Source of the DNA: Cognaticolwellia mytili
Lineage (GTDB): Bacteria; Pseudomonadota; Gammaproteobacteria; Enterobacterales; Alteromonadaceae
Reading direction: 5' to 3'
Length of the DNA stretch: 64,000 nucleotides
Assembly (NCBI RefSeq): GCF_002104475.1
Contig: NZ_NBOF01000001.1
Coordinates: 620,001 to 684,000, forward strand
The notes beneath the pieces were generated by a model that was not told the DNA's origin, did no database searches, and worked only from the letters and a program-made list of their open reading frames with translations. Shown here piece by piece: positions 27,634-34,598 of this stretch (positions within the stretch are counted from its first letter, which is position 1; each line of letters begins with the position of its first letter). Both the position numbers and the translations under genes were made by a program.

Positions 27634-27949
27634 TTTTGTTAGTTACCTTGTTATCAATGGTCATTTTCGCTTGCATCATATCGAATAAATCACAGCGATG
27701 CTGCTAATTGTTGCAATTGCCATAATGTTGCCACATTTGTTCAGTGAATTGCCATATTTGCGTCGGTAAGTGGTCGTTTTCCTGCGGTTTAATAGCTTCA
27801 TCAAAAAGAAAGGCGAAAAGAAGAACGAAAAGAAATACCGAATAAGAAGCTCAATCGAAAGATGCCGCTAACCAATGAAGTAAATATTCTTATCTGTTTT
27901 TATTTTTTGAAATGACTTTTAAAAACAACGTTAAATTAGAGGAAATATT
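27634..27949. other. pdsR-pdsO divergent intergenic region
   Basis: Control region between two divergent transcripts. It contains three phased TTGCCA repeats (27717-27758, listed separately). The 3' half is rich in GAA/AAGAA repeats and holds the AGAGGAAA ribosome site of pdsO. No ORF is supported. Confidence 0.5.
27717..27758. promoter_or_regulatory. Candidate PdsR binding array: three phased direct repeats
   Basis: TTGCCATAAT (27717), TTGCCACATT (27728) and TTGCCATATT (27749) start 11 and 21 bases apart, which is one and two helical turns. OmpR-family regulators bind such same-face direct repeats. The array sits between pdsR and pdsO, where an autoregulated operator is expected. The assignment to PdsR is inference. 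Confidence 0.5.
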
Positions 27950-28831
27950 ATGACTACTCAATTATTCACAAACAATAAACTAACTCATTCAGGCAAAGTG
28001 ATGAAAACTGCAAACAAAAAGCCTTTGGCACATACATTTATCAGTGCCGCTTTAATCTCAGTTTTATCAATCTCGCCGGCATTTGCTAATACGCAAAATA
28101 ATGATTGGCAGGAGAGCTCGCAACAAGAGAAAACTACTCAAGAAAAAGATGCGCAACTTAATGAAGAAATTGGCTTTGGCACAGGTATGGTTATTGGGGC
28201 AATTTTTGGCGGTCCAGCCGGGGCATTCATTACTGGCTTAGCGGGCAATTTTATTGCAAAAAACATCAATGCCGAAGATGAAATTGAAACACTTTCAGTC
28301 GCTTATCAAGAAGAAAAACAAAGTAATGAAACAGCATTAGTTGCTTATCAGGATAAAATTGCACATACGGAACAAGCATATCAACGCCAGTTACTTGCTT
28401 TAGAAAAAAGCTATCAAACCACAAGCTTATTACAAGCACAAAACTTATTGATGAGTTTACAATTTTCAACTGGCTCTAGTGAAATTAAAGATCACTATCA
28501 AGAACAACTAACAGCCTTAGTCAGTATTGTAAAACAGTCACCTGAGTTAACCATAGATCTTTCTGGCTATACCGATAAACAAGGAAGTGATGAATTAAAC
28601 CAAGCGCTTTCATTAGCACGCATCAACGCGGTTAAAAGCGCTTTGATTGACCAAGGAGTTAGAGCAGACCGAATTAACCTATATGCTTTCGGCGAGCAGC
28701 AACCTGTGGTTGCTTCAAATGACAAAGAAGTCAGTTTTTACGACCGTCGAGTGGTAATTAAGCTTAAAAATGAAGCTGTAGTAAGCACACCTCTCAATGA
28801 TGATAGTGCGCAGATGGCAAACAACTTCTAG
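27950..28831 (+). CDS. pdsO: Sortase-system-associated OmpA-like protein PdsO
   Basis: A 293-residue exported protein. A signal region (hydrophobic core about residues 30-45, SISPAFA cleavage) precedes a glycine-rich membrane-associating segment (IGFGTGMVIGAIFGGPAGAF, about residues 73-92). A charged coiled linker follows, then a C-terminal OmpA domain for peptidoglycan binding (SGYTDKQGSDELNQALSLAR, about 204-223). This layout matches the OmpA-like component of the proteobacterial dedicated sortase system (TIGR03789). The start at 27950 has an AGAGGAAA ribosome site; an internal ATG at 28001 is possible. It faces pdsR-pdsS, but the sortase and its target are missing next to it. Confidence 0.8.
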   Translation: MTTQLFTNNKLTHSGKVMKTANKKPLAHTFISAALISVLSISPAFANTQNNDWQESSQQEKTTQEKDAQLNEEIGFGTGMVIGAIFGGPAGAFITGLAGNFIAKNINAEDEIETLSVAYQEEKQSNETALVAYQDKIAHTEQAYQRQLLALEKSYQTTSLLQAQNLLMSLQFSTGSSEIKDHYQEQLTALVSIVKQSPELTIDLSGYTDKQGSDELNQALSLARINAVKSALIDQGVRADRINLYAFGEQQPVVASNDKEVSFYDRRVVIKLKNEAVVSTPLNDDSAQMANNF

Positions 28832-28941
28832 GTATTTTTTAAATTTAACTCGTAGATTATTGTATTTAGAATAAAGGAGGTGTATCGCCATTAAAAAAAT
28901 TAAGTATTACCAGTAATATTGAATTTACATTGAATATAAAG

Positions 28942-28968
28942 CCAAGGTCTCCCGCCTTGGTTTTTTTT
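28942..28968 (+). terminator. Rho-independent terminator of pdsO
   Basis: CCAAGG and CCTTGG form the stem, followed by eight T residues, about 110 bases after the pdsO stop. Confidence 0.85.
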
Positions 28969-29050
28969 GCTTAATTTATACGCTTTAATCACACTAGACT
29001 TTAATGAATGAGTTAACCTAAGCTAAGAAAGGTCAGTTTAACAATAGAGA

Positions 29051-29596
29051 ATGTGTATGGATTATAAAGTGGTTATTGATTTTTGGTTTAATGAAATATC
29101 ACCTGTACAATGGTGGGTTAAAGATGAAGCGTTTGATCAAGAAATACGAAAACGGTTCTTAGATATTCATCAGCGTGCCAATCGTGGTGAGTTATACCCG
29201 TGGCGTGCAACTGCAGAAGGGCGATTGGCAGAAATAATTGTATTAGATCAATTTTCTCGTAATATTTTTCGTGATAATGCAAAGGCCTTTGCTTGCGATA
29301 CACTTGCATTAGTTTTGGCACAAGAAGCCGTATCACGGCAAGAAGATCAAGATATTGCTGAAAATAGGCGTAGTTTTATGTATTTACCCTATATGCACAG
29401 CGAGTCAGCTATTATTCATCAAGAAGCTCTGAAGCTATATAGCAAATTAGGTAATGCATCTAATTTAGCATTTGAAATAAAACATCAAGACATCATTACT
29501 AAATTTGGCCGATATCCACATCGAAATGTCATTTTATCGCGCGAGTCTAGTGCGGAAGAGCTAGTGTTTTTACAACAGCCTGATTCTTCTTTTTAA
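29051..29596 (+). CDS. DUF924 family protein
   Basis: A 181-residue soluble helical protein matching the DUF924 family: FWFNEISPVQWWVKDEAFD at the start, then EGRLAEIIVLDQFSRNIFR (about residues 57-75), YLPYMHSES in the centre and KFGRYPHRN (about 155-163) near the end. Members have a TPR-like fold and are widespread in marine gammaproteobacteria. The biochemical role is not established. ATG codons at 29051 and 29057 are both possible starts. Confidence 0.88.
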   Translation: MCMDYKVVIDFWFNEISPVQWWVKDEAFDQEIRKRFLDIHQRANRGELYPWRATAEGRLAEIIVLDQFSRNIFRDNAKAFACDTLALVLAQEAVSRQEDQDIAENRRSFMYLPYMHSESAIIHQEALKLYSKLGNASNLAFEIKHQDIITKFGRYPHRNVILSRESSAEELVFLQQPDSSF

Positions 29597-29690
29597 GCAA
29601 AAATCGTCATTTGTGCTAATAATTAAGAGGATGAAATACAATTCGTTTTTCATATAAATACCCAAAAAACAATTAAAAAAGGAAGTCTAT

Positions 29691-29849
29691 ATGAATAAGT
29701 TAGTACATATCATTCTTGCGATTTTGTTGCCGCCAGTCGCGGTGTTCTTAAAATCTGGTGTAGGAAAAGATTTATTGATCAATATTATTTTATGTTTTCT
29801 GTTCTTTATACCCGGTGTGTTACACGCTATATGGTTGATCACAAAGTAA
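29691..29849 (+). CDS. YqaE/Pmp3-family small membrane protein
   Basis: A 52-residue protein of two hydrophobic helices: MNKLVHIILAILLPPVAVFL, a short polar turn with GVGKDLLIN, then CFLFFIPGVLHAIWLITK. This is the exact layout of the Pmp3/YqaE family, whose members sit in the membrane and are linked to salt, cold and membrane-potential stress. AAGGAAG lies nine bases before the ATG. It is too short for many gene finders. It stands alone between the DUF924 gene and a terminator. Confidence 0.9.
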   Translation: MNKLVHIILAILLPPVAVFLKSGVGKDLLINIILCFLFFIPGVLHAIWLITK

Positions 29850-29929
29850 AAAAATTAGCTTTTGATGCTTTTAAGATAGTGCATAGCACTTAATAATCTT
29901 TACAGCGCAGTAAACCATGCATATTTAAT

Positions 29930-29964
29930 TCCCATTGTAATAATGATACTTACAATGGGATTTT
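29930..29964 (+). terminator. Terminator of the YqaE/Pmp3 gene
   Basis: TCCCATTGTAA and TTACAATGGGA form an 11-bp stem with a nine-base loop, followed by TTTTCATTTTT. Confidence 0.75.
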
Positions 29965-30027
29965 CATTTTTAAAGACCGATTTGGCATTTTTATTTGTCA
30001 ATAACGGCCAATTATGAGGACAAGACG

Positions 30028-30399
30028 ATGAAACTAGATTGCTTTTCAGTAAGCTTAGCGGTAAAAGACTTAGAAAAATCAAGAGATTTTTATCAGAAAC
30101 TAGGTTTCAGTGTTTTTGCTGGTGAAATGGCGCATAACTATTTGATTATGAAAAACGGGGCAACCAATATCGGCCTTTTTCAGGGTATGTTTGAGGGAAA
30201 TATACTGACCTTCAATCCTGGTTGGGATCAAAGTGCGGGCAACGTAGATAAGTTTACTGATGTTAGAGAGTTACTGGCACAGGTAGAGCAACAAGGCATT
30301 GAAGTCACCCATAAAACCATAGAAGGCGAGCAAGGGCCTGCAAGCTTTTCATTTGTAGACCCTGATGGTAACGCTATTCTTATTGACCAACATCGATAA
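30028..30399 (+). CDS. VOC (glyoxalase/bleomycin-resistance) family protein
   Basis: About 123 residues from the ATG at 30028, which has GAGG at 30016-30019; a TTG at 29995 is less likely. It is a single vicinal-oxygen-chelate chain: FSVSLAVKDLEKSRDFYQKL at the start, NYLIMKNGATNIGLFQG in the middle and FVDPDGNAILIDQH at the end. Such proteins usually dimerise and often bind a metal. The substrate cannot be predicted. Confidence 0.85.
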   Translation: MKLDCFSVSLAVKDLEKSRDFYQKLGFSVFAGEMAHNYLIMKNGATNIGLFQGMFEGNILTFNPGWDQSAGNVDKFTDVRELLAQVEQQGIEVTHKTIEGEQGPASFSFVDPDGNAILIDQHR

Positions 30400-30465
30400 C
30401 GTTAATATTCAAATTTTATAAAGCATTAAATTTTTTTGAAATGTTTCAACATATTCCATTAGTTT

Positions 30466-30501
30466 ACTCGGTGTTGCATTCTTGCAACACCGAGTAAAGT
30501 T
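30466..30501 (+). terminator. Terminator of the VOC gene
   Basis: A perfect 13-bp stem (ACTCGGTGTTGCA at 30466-30478, complement at 30483-30495) with a four-base loop, followed by AAAGTTTTTAA. Confidence 0.75.
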
Positions 30502-30578
30502 TTTAATCCACGACAGCAAAATTTTCCGATGATAATGTAATTGACACCAAGTAACTTGATATCAATTAAGGATAAATT

Positions 30579-31091
30579 TTGAATTCACCATTATTATTTT
30601 TACTACCTTTAAGCATGCTGATTGCTAGCTATAGCACTGCTGCAAATGAATCGACAAACGATAGTGTTGTTGATGAAAAATCGAAAGTTCAGCAACTATT
30701 CAACAGCTACATGACTAAGTATAACCACTTCATAACAAATCAGAAATTAAAGCAGTCTCCTGTACTTTATGCAGATCAAATTATGCTAATGACTGGTGGT
30801 AAACCTGTGATATTGACACCTGAAAGTATGAACAAAGGTGTTACTGGCTTTTTAAACGGTCTTAAAGAAAAAGGTGTTAACAAAGTCGCTTGGGAAAAAG
30901 TAGAAATTAAACTTTTAGCTGAAAACATCGCGTTAGCAAGCAATGTTGCCGTTCGGTATTTAGCAAATGGCGAGGTGTATGATCGTGCTGGCGCAACGTA
31001 CTTTCTTAATAAAAATCCAAAAGGGTGGGAGATAACCGCATTTGCCTTACATAAGCCAGAAAGTACCGTTAGTTTTTTACCTAAGAGTTAG
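30579..31091 (+). CDS. Secreted NTF2/SnoaL-like protein
   Basis: A 170-residue exported protein starting at a TTG at 30579 with AAGGA about seven bases upstream; no ATG fits the signal peptide. Signal: LLFLLPLSMLIASYSTAA. The mature part resembles an NTF2-like stress or steroid-isomerase fold, with SKVQQLFNSYMTKYNHF as first helix, a conserved-looking LTPESMNKGVTGF loop and VAVRYLANGEVYDRAGATY as late strands. No catalytic residues are assigned. Monocistronic. Confidence 0.6.
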   Translation: MNSPLLFLLPLSMLIASYSTAANESTNDSVVDEKSKVQQLFNSYMTKYNHFITNQKLKQSPVLYADQIMLMTGGKPVILTPESMNKGVTGFLNGLKEKGVNKVAWEKVEIKLLAENIALASNVAVRYLANGEVYDRAGATYFLNKNPKGWEITAFALHKPESTVSFLPKS

Positions 31092-31127
31092 TCAACTTTT
31101 CTTTATCATTGTTAGATGACTGGCGTT

Positions 31128-31997
31128 TTAGGTTAATGTTCCATTAATTAGCTTTTCTTTTGCTCTCAAAGCTTTTGTTAAAAAGGTCATTAATAACTTA
31201 ATACGAGGAATTTGTTTTAAATCAGGATGAGTTAATACCCAAATATCTTGATGTGGAAAGGTTTTTTTATTATCGATACGTTGAAGGTTTGCCATTGAAT
31301 CAGCAATATAACATGCGCCTAATATTATGCCCTGGCCTTGCGCTGCAGCATGATGACGCAGAACAAGGTCTTCAATTCTCATGGCAATATTTGCCGTAGG
31401 ATAAGGCGATTGTTCAATCCAACTTGGTGTTAAATTTGCCGTACTTGTTATCCATTGATAATCATCAATAGAGTTATCCATTAAATACTGCTTACTGGCA
31501 TAGTAACTTAATATAATCGGAAATAACCTATGTCCTACTAAGTGCTCGCTCGGTTGGTTGGACACTCTAATCACTACGTCTGCCTCGCATCTATCCAAAT
31601 TGACTATTTGATACGAAGTTTGCACGTTAAGTGTTATTTGCGGATATTGCTGTTGAAAACTATGTAACTCATCAAGCAATAAGTACTGTCCAATCGCAGG
31701 GGGAATTGAAAGGTTTATTTCCCCTGTTAAGTCCGGTTGATGCGCGCGTTTAAGCCGATTATCATTAAAAGCAAATTGTTCAATTTTTTCTGCTGATAGC
31801 AGTAAACTCTGTCCTAAAGCAGTCAGTACATATCCTTTAGGGCTTAAATCAAATATATCTGAACCATACTTTTGATTTAAGCTAGCGAGACGACGTGAAA
31901 CGGTACTGTGGTTTAACGTTAGTTGTTGCGCTGCATTTCTTAATGTCTTTCCACGGTGCAGCGCTAAAATAAGACGGTAATCATCCCAGTTTTCCAT
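31128..31997 (-). CDS. LysR-family transcriptional regulator
   Basis: About 289 residues from the ATG at 31997, where the LysR homology begins (MENWDDYRLILALHRGKTLR); AGGT lies just upstream. The N-terminal winged helix has AAQQLTLNHSTVSRRLASLN (about residues 21-40), and the C-terminal substrate domain has LTGEINLSIPPAIGQYLL. A longer frame from 32048 would run into the repeat element. It resembles LysR regulators of the single-gene type and has no divergent target gene, so the regulon is unknown. Confidence 0.86.
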   Translation of the reverse strand: MENWDDYRLILALHRGKTLRNAAQQLTLNHSTVSRRLASLNQKYGSDIFDLSPKGYVLTALGQSLLLSAEKIEQFAFNDNRLKRAHQPDLTGEINLSIPPAIGQYLLLDELHSFQQQYPQITLNVQTSYQIVNLDRCEADVVIRVSNQPSEHLVGHRLFPIILSYYASKQYLMDNSIDDYQWITSTANLTPSWIEQSPYPTANIAMRIEDLVLRHHAAAQGQGIILGACYIADSMANLQRIDNKKTFPHQDIWVLTHPDLKQIPRIKLLMTFLTKALRAKEKLINGTLT

Positions 31998-32034
31998 TTT
32001 TTTACCTAAACAGCTAATAGCACTTTCGCTATTA

Positions 32035-32299
32035 TATACCCAAGCCACTTGAAAATGCAGTTTCAGAGTTAAGCTAGGAAATCAGAGCAAGGCACGGCAC
32101 GCAGATAATGGTTATTCCCTTATCAAGTGCCGCAACGCTGCACTGGTTTTCTAGCTTAGCTCCCGCAGGGCAAGGCGATAAAGGGTCATCTCCGGCGTTA
32201 TTGATTTTAACAATGGAACAACCATTCCTTTCAATCAATGCCTTGGTGCTAACCCTTTTCGACTTGCTGAATCCTGCATTTTCAAGTGGTTTGGGTATA
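32035..32299. mobile_element. 265-bp MITE-like non-autonomous element with 26-bp terminal inverted repeats
   Basis: The ends, 32035-32060 and 32274-32299, are inverted repeats identical at 25 of 26 positions, both starting TATACCCAA. The interior codes for nothing convincing but has further complementary stretches, including AAGCTAGGAAA near 32070 and TTTTCTAGCTTAG near 32146, so the whole could fold. No target-site duplication is clear. It lies in the 5' region of the LysR gene. I associate this repeat type with Colwellia-like genomes from memory, without a search. Confidence 0.75.
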
Positions 32300-32389
32300 G
32301 AGCACTAACAGTAGCTTGAATAAATTTTTTTATTGGTAAAATGTAACTAAAAAACATCGATAAGATTATGAAAACTGAAGGTATAAAAA

Positions 32390-34492
32390 TTACTCTATCA
32401 CTCGTTTAAATGGCGGAAGAGAGTTTAATAAGTCTTTGCCGTAACGTTTACTGACAACGCGCTTGTCCATTAAGGTCACGAAGCCGAAATCTTTCTCATT
32501 TCTGAGTAATCGTCCGGTTGCTTGGATCAATTTTTTCGAGGTTTCTGGTACTGAAATCGACATAAAAGGATTACCGCCTTTAGCCGTTATATACTCAGCC
32601 TGTGCTTCTTCAACCGGAGAAGAAGGCACTGAAAAAGGTAGTTTGGTAATAATAACGTTGGTTAAGTATTCACCGGGTAAATCTAATCCTTCCGAGAAAC
32701 TTTGGGTACCAAAGATAATGCTTTCCTGCTCTTTGTCACATAATGCTTTGTGCGTTTCTATAATTTTTTGTCGCGATTGTTCGCCTTGTACTAAAAAGCT
32801 CAGTTTAGTTTTTTCGCGCAGGGCAGTTACAACCTTGTCCATTTGCCAATAAGATGAAAACAACACTAAGCTTGCTTTACCGCGTTTAAGCATGGTTGGC
32901 AGTTTTTCGATAAGCTCGTCAGTAAATTGATCAGCACTGGGTTCATACTGCATTTTAGGAATAATGAGTTGGGCATTGTTCTGATAGTCGAATGGTGAGT
33001 CGACTTTTAGATATTGGCTACCATCATCGGTTCGCAAACCAGCTTGTCGGCGAAAATGGTCAAATGAATTAAGTGCTAAAATAGTTGCCGAACACAATAC
33101 GGCACCTTCACATTTTGACCACAGCATATCTTCTAAGGCAAAACCCACTTCAATCGGTGAAGCGCAAAGTAAAAAGTCGCTGCGTTTACCTTCTAATTGT
33201 TCCATCCAACGTGCCATTGGGGCACCTTTTTCGCTATCGGTTTTAGCATATAACAACCAAAGCGCATTAAAATTTTCTAGCCGCTGAATCATAAATCCCG
33301 CTTCGGCTAACAGTGGTTCAGCTAAAAACATTTGGGTTTCACCATCCTTCACCGATTCCATTAATAAGTTATAAAGCTTATTTAAATGGCTTAAAGATTT
33401 CTTTGAGCTTTCGCTTAAATCTTCTGCCCAATTCTTTAGCGTTGGTGGAATAACACCATTTTCATAGCGGTACAAAGGTGTTTGATTCTTGCTGTTATTT
33501 GCTGCAGATTCGTGAAAATATATACTGCGATTATTGTCAATAAAAGCCAGCACCTTTTGCATATCAACAAGAATATCTTGGCAATCATCAGCTAATTTTA
33601 TCGACGGAGATATTGCACTGTTCGATTTTACTAACTTTGCAATTTTATCACCGGTTTCTTGCAACTTTCCAAGCCAATCAATGGCTCCCTTGATGGTTAG
33701 GCTTGCACTGGAGTGGTCACGCGTAACCTTTGGTAGGTGATGTGCTTCGTCAATTATGTAAAAAGTATCTTCAGGGCTGGGTAATATTCTACCACCGCCT
33801 AGCTCTAAGTCAGCAAGTAATAAACTATGGTTTACCACGAGCACATCGGCAGCTTCCATGGTCTCTCTTGCTTTGTGAAATGGGCAATGAGTGTGATCGG
33901 ATAAATGCTTTAAACAGCTATGTTTGTCGGCCTGTATTTGTTGCCAAATACTGTGATTAACCGGATCAGGCCAAGAGTCTATATCGCCAGACCATGAGTT
34001 ATCGGTTAGCGCTTTATGCATATTATTGAGCATTCTTATATCATGCGCTTGCGGTTTTTCAGCGAAAGTAAAACCTACTTGTGGGCTGTCATCATTGGCT
34101 ACCGCTTGAGCTAATTTTTGTCGACAAACATAACGTTGCCGACCTTTTGCCAAGGTGAAATTAAAATCAAGGCCGCTGTGCTTTTTTAAGAAAGGTAAAT
34201 CTTTGTCGACTAATTGCTCTTGCAATGCCACGGTCGCTGTTGCAATACACACTTTTTTATCGCGACTTATTGCTAATGGAATTGACCCTAAAGCATAGGC
34301 TAAAGATTTTCCGGTACCGGTACCAGCTTCAATGGTAATAATTTTGCGCTGCTTGTCATATTCTCCGGCAAGGGTTTTAGCTATTTCAGCAATTAAGAAT
34401 GTTTGTTGCTTACGTGGGTTAAAGTTGGTTAAGTTTTCACCTATGCTTTTGTAGGAAGCACGGATCACTTGCTTAATTTTATCGCTTAACAT
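32390..34492 (-). CDS. dinG: ATP-dependent DNA helicase DinG
   Basis: A 700-residue XPD-like 5'-3' helicase. Motif I is EAGTGTGKSLAYALG (about residues 56-70), the iron-sulfur region holds Cys at CRQKL (about 141) and CLKH...CPF (about 215-230), and the helicase box is IIDEAHHLP (about 271-279). Late motifs are GTQSFSEGLDLPG and QATGRLLRNE. The length matches E. coli DinG (716). It resolves R-loops and G-quadruplexes and belongs to the SOS regulon. A perfect LexA box lies 42 bases upstream of its start, shared with polB. Confidence 0.93.
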   Translation of the reverse strand: MLSDKIKQVIRASYKSIGENLTNFNPRKQQTFLIAEIAKTLAGEYDKQRKIITIEAGTGTGKSLAYALGSIPLAISRDKKVCIATATVALQEQLVDKDLPFLKKHSGLDFNFTLAKGRQRYVCRQKLAQAVANDDSPQVGFTFAEKPQAHDIRMLNNMHKALTDNSWSGDIDSWPDPVNHSIWQQIQADKHSCLKHLSDHTHCPFHKARETMEAADVLVVNHSLLLADLELGGGRILPSPEDTFYIIDEAHHLPKVTRDHSSASLTIKGAIDWLGKLQETGDKIAKLVKSNSAISPSIKLADDCQDILVDMQKVLAFIDNNRSIYFHESAANNSKNQTPLYRYENGVIPPTLKNWAEDLSESSKKSLSHLNKLYNLLMESVKDGETQMFLAEPLLAEAGFMIQRLENFNALWLLYAKTDSEKGAPMARWMEQLEGKRSDFLLCASPIEVGFALEDMLWSKCEGAVLCSATILALNSFDHFRRQAGLRTDDGSQYLKVDSPFDYQNNAQLIIPKMQYEPSADQFTDELIEKLPTMLKRGKASLVLFSSYWQMDKVVTALREKTKLSFLVQGEQSRQKIIETHKALCDKEQESIIFGTQSFSEGLDLPGEYLTNVIITKLPFSVPSSPVEEAQAEYITAKGGNPFMSISVPETSKKLIQATGRLLRNEKDFGFVTLMDKRVVSKRYGKDLLNSLPPFKRVIE

Positions 34493-34533
34493 CGCGGCTT
34501 TGGTTTCCTATCGGGAACAGATGATTTACACTG

Positions 34534-34549
34534 CTGTATATATTAACAG
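34534..34549. promoter_or_regulatory. LexA box between dinG and polB
   Basis: CTGTATATATTAACAG fits CTGT-N8-ACAG exactly, the gammaproteobacterial LexA consensus. It overlaps the -35 of the predicted polB promoter and lies 42 bases from the dinG start, so one operator can hold both SOS genes. Confidence 0.9.
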
Positions 34550-34570
34550 TTTGTTAGGTTTAATTATACT
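34543..34570 (+). promoter_or_regulatory. Predicted sigma70 promoter of polB
   Basis: TTAACA (34543-34548), a 16-base spacer and TATACT (34565-34570). The -35 lies inside the LexA box. Transcription would start near 34577, in front of the ATG at 34599, which supports that start over the upstream codon at 34500. Confidence 0.6.
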
Positions 34571-34598
34571 AATTAATCCATCGGGTATTAGTCGTTTA

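Noticed and set aside
32108-32308. 66-codon frame within the MITE-like element
   Set aside because: Lies between the terminal inverted repeats, has no ribosome site and no protein-like signature.
34500-34598. N-terminal extension of polB
   Set aside because: It would place the LexA box and the promoter inside the coding sequence and has no match to Pol II.
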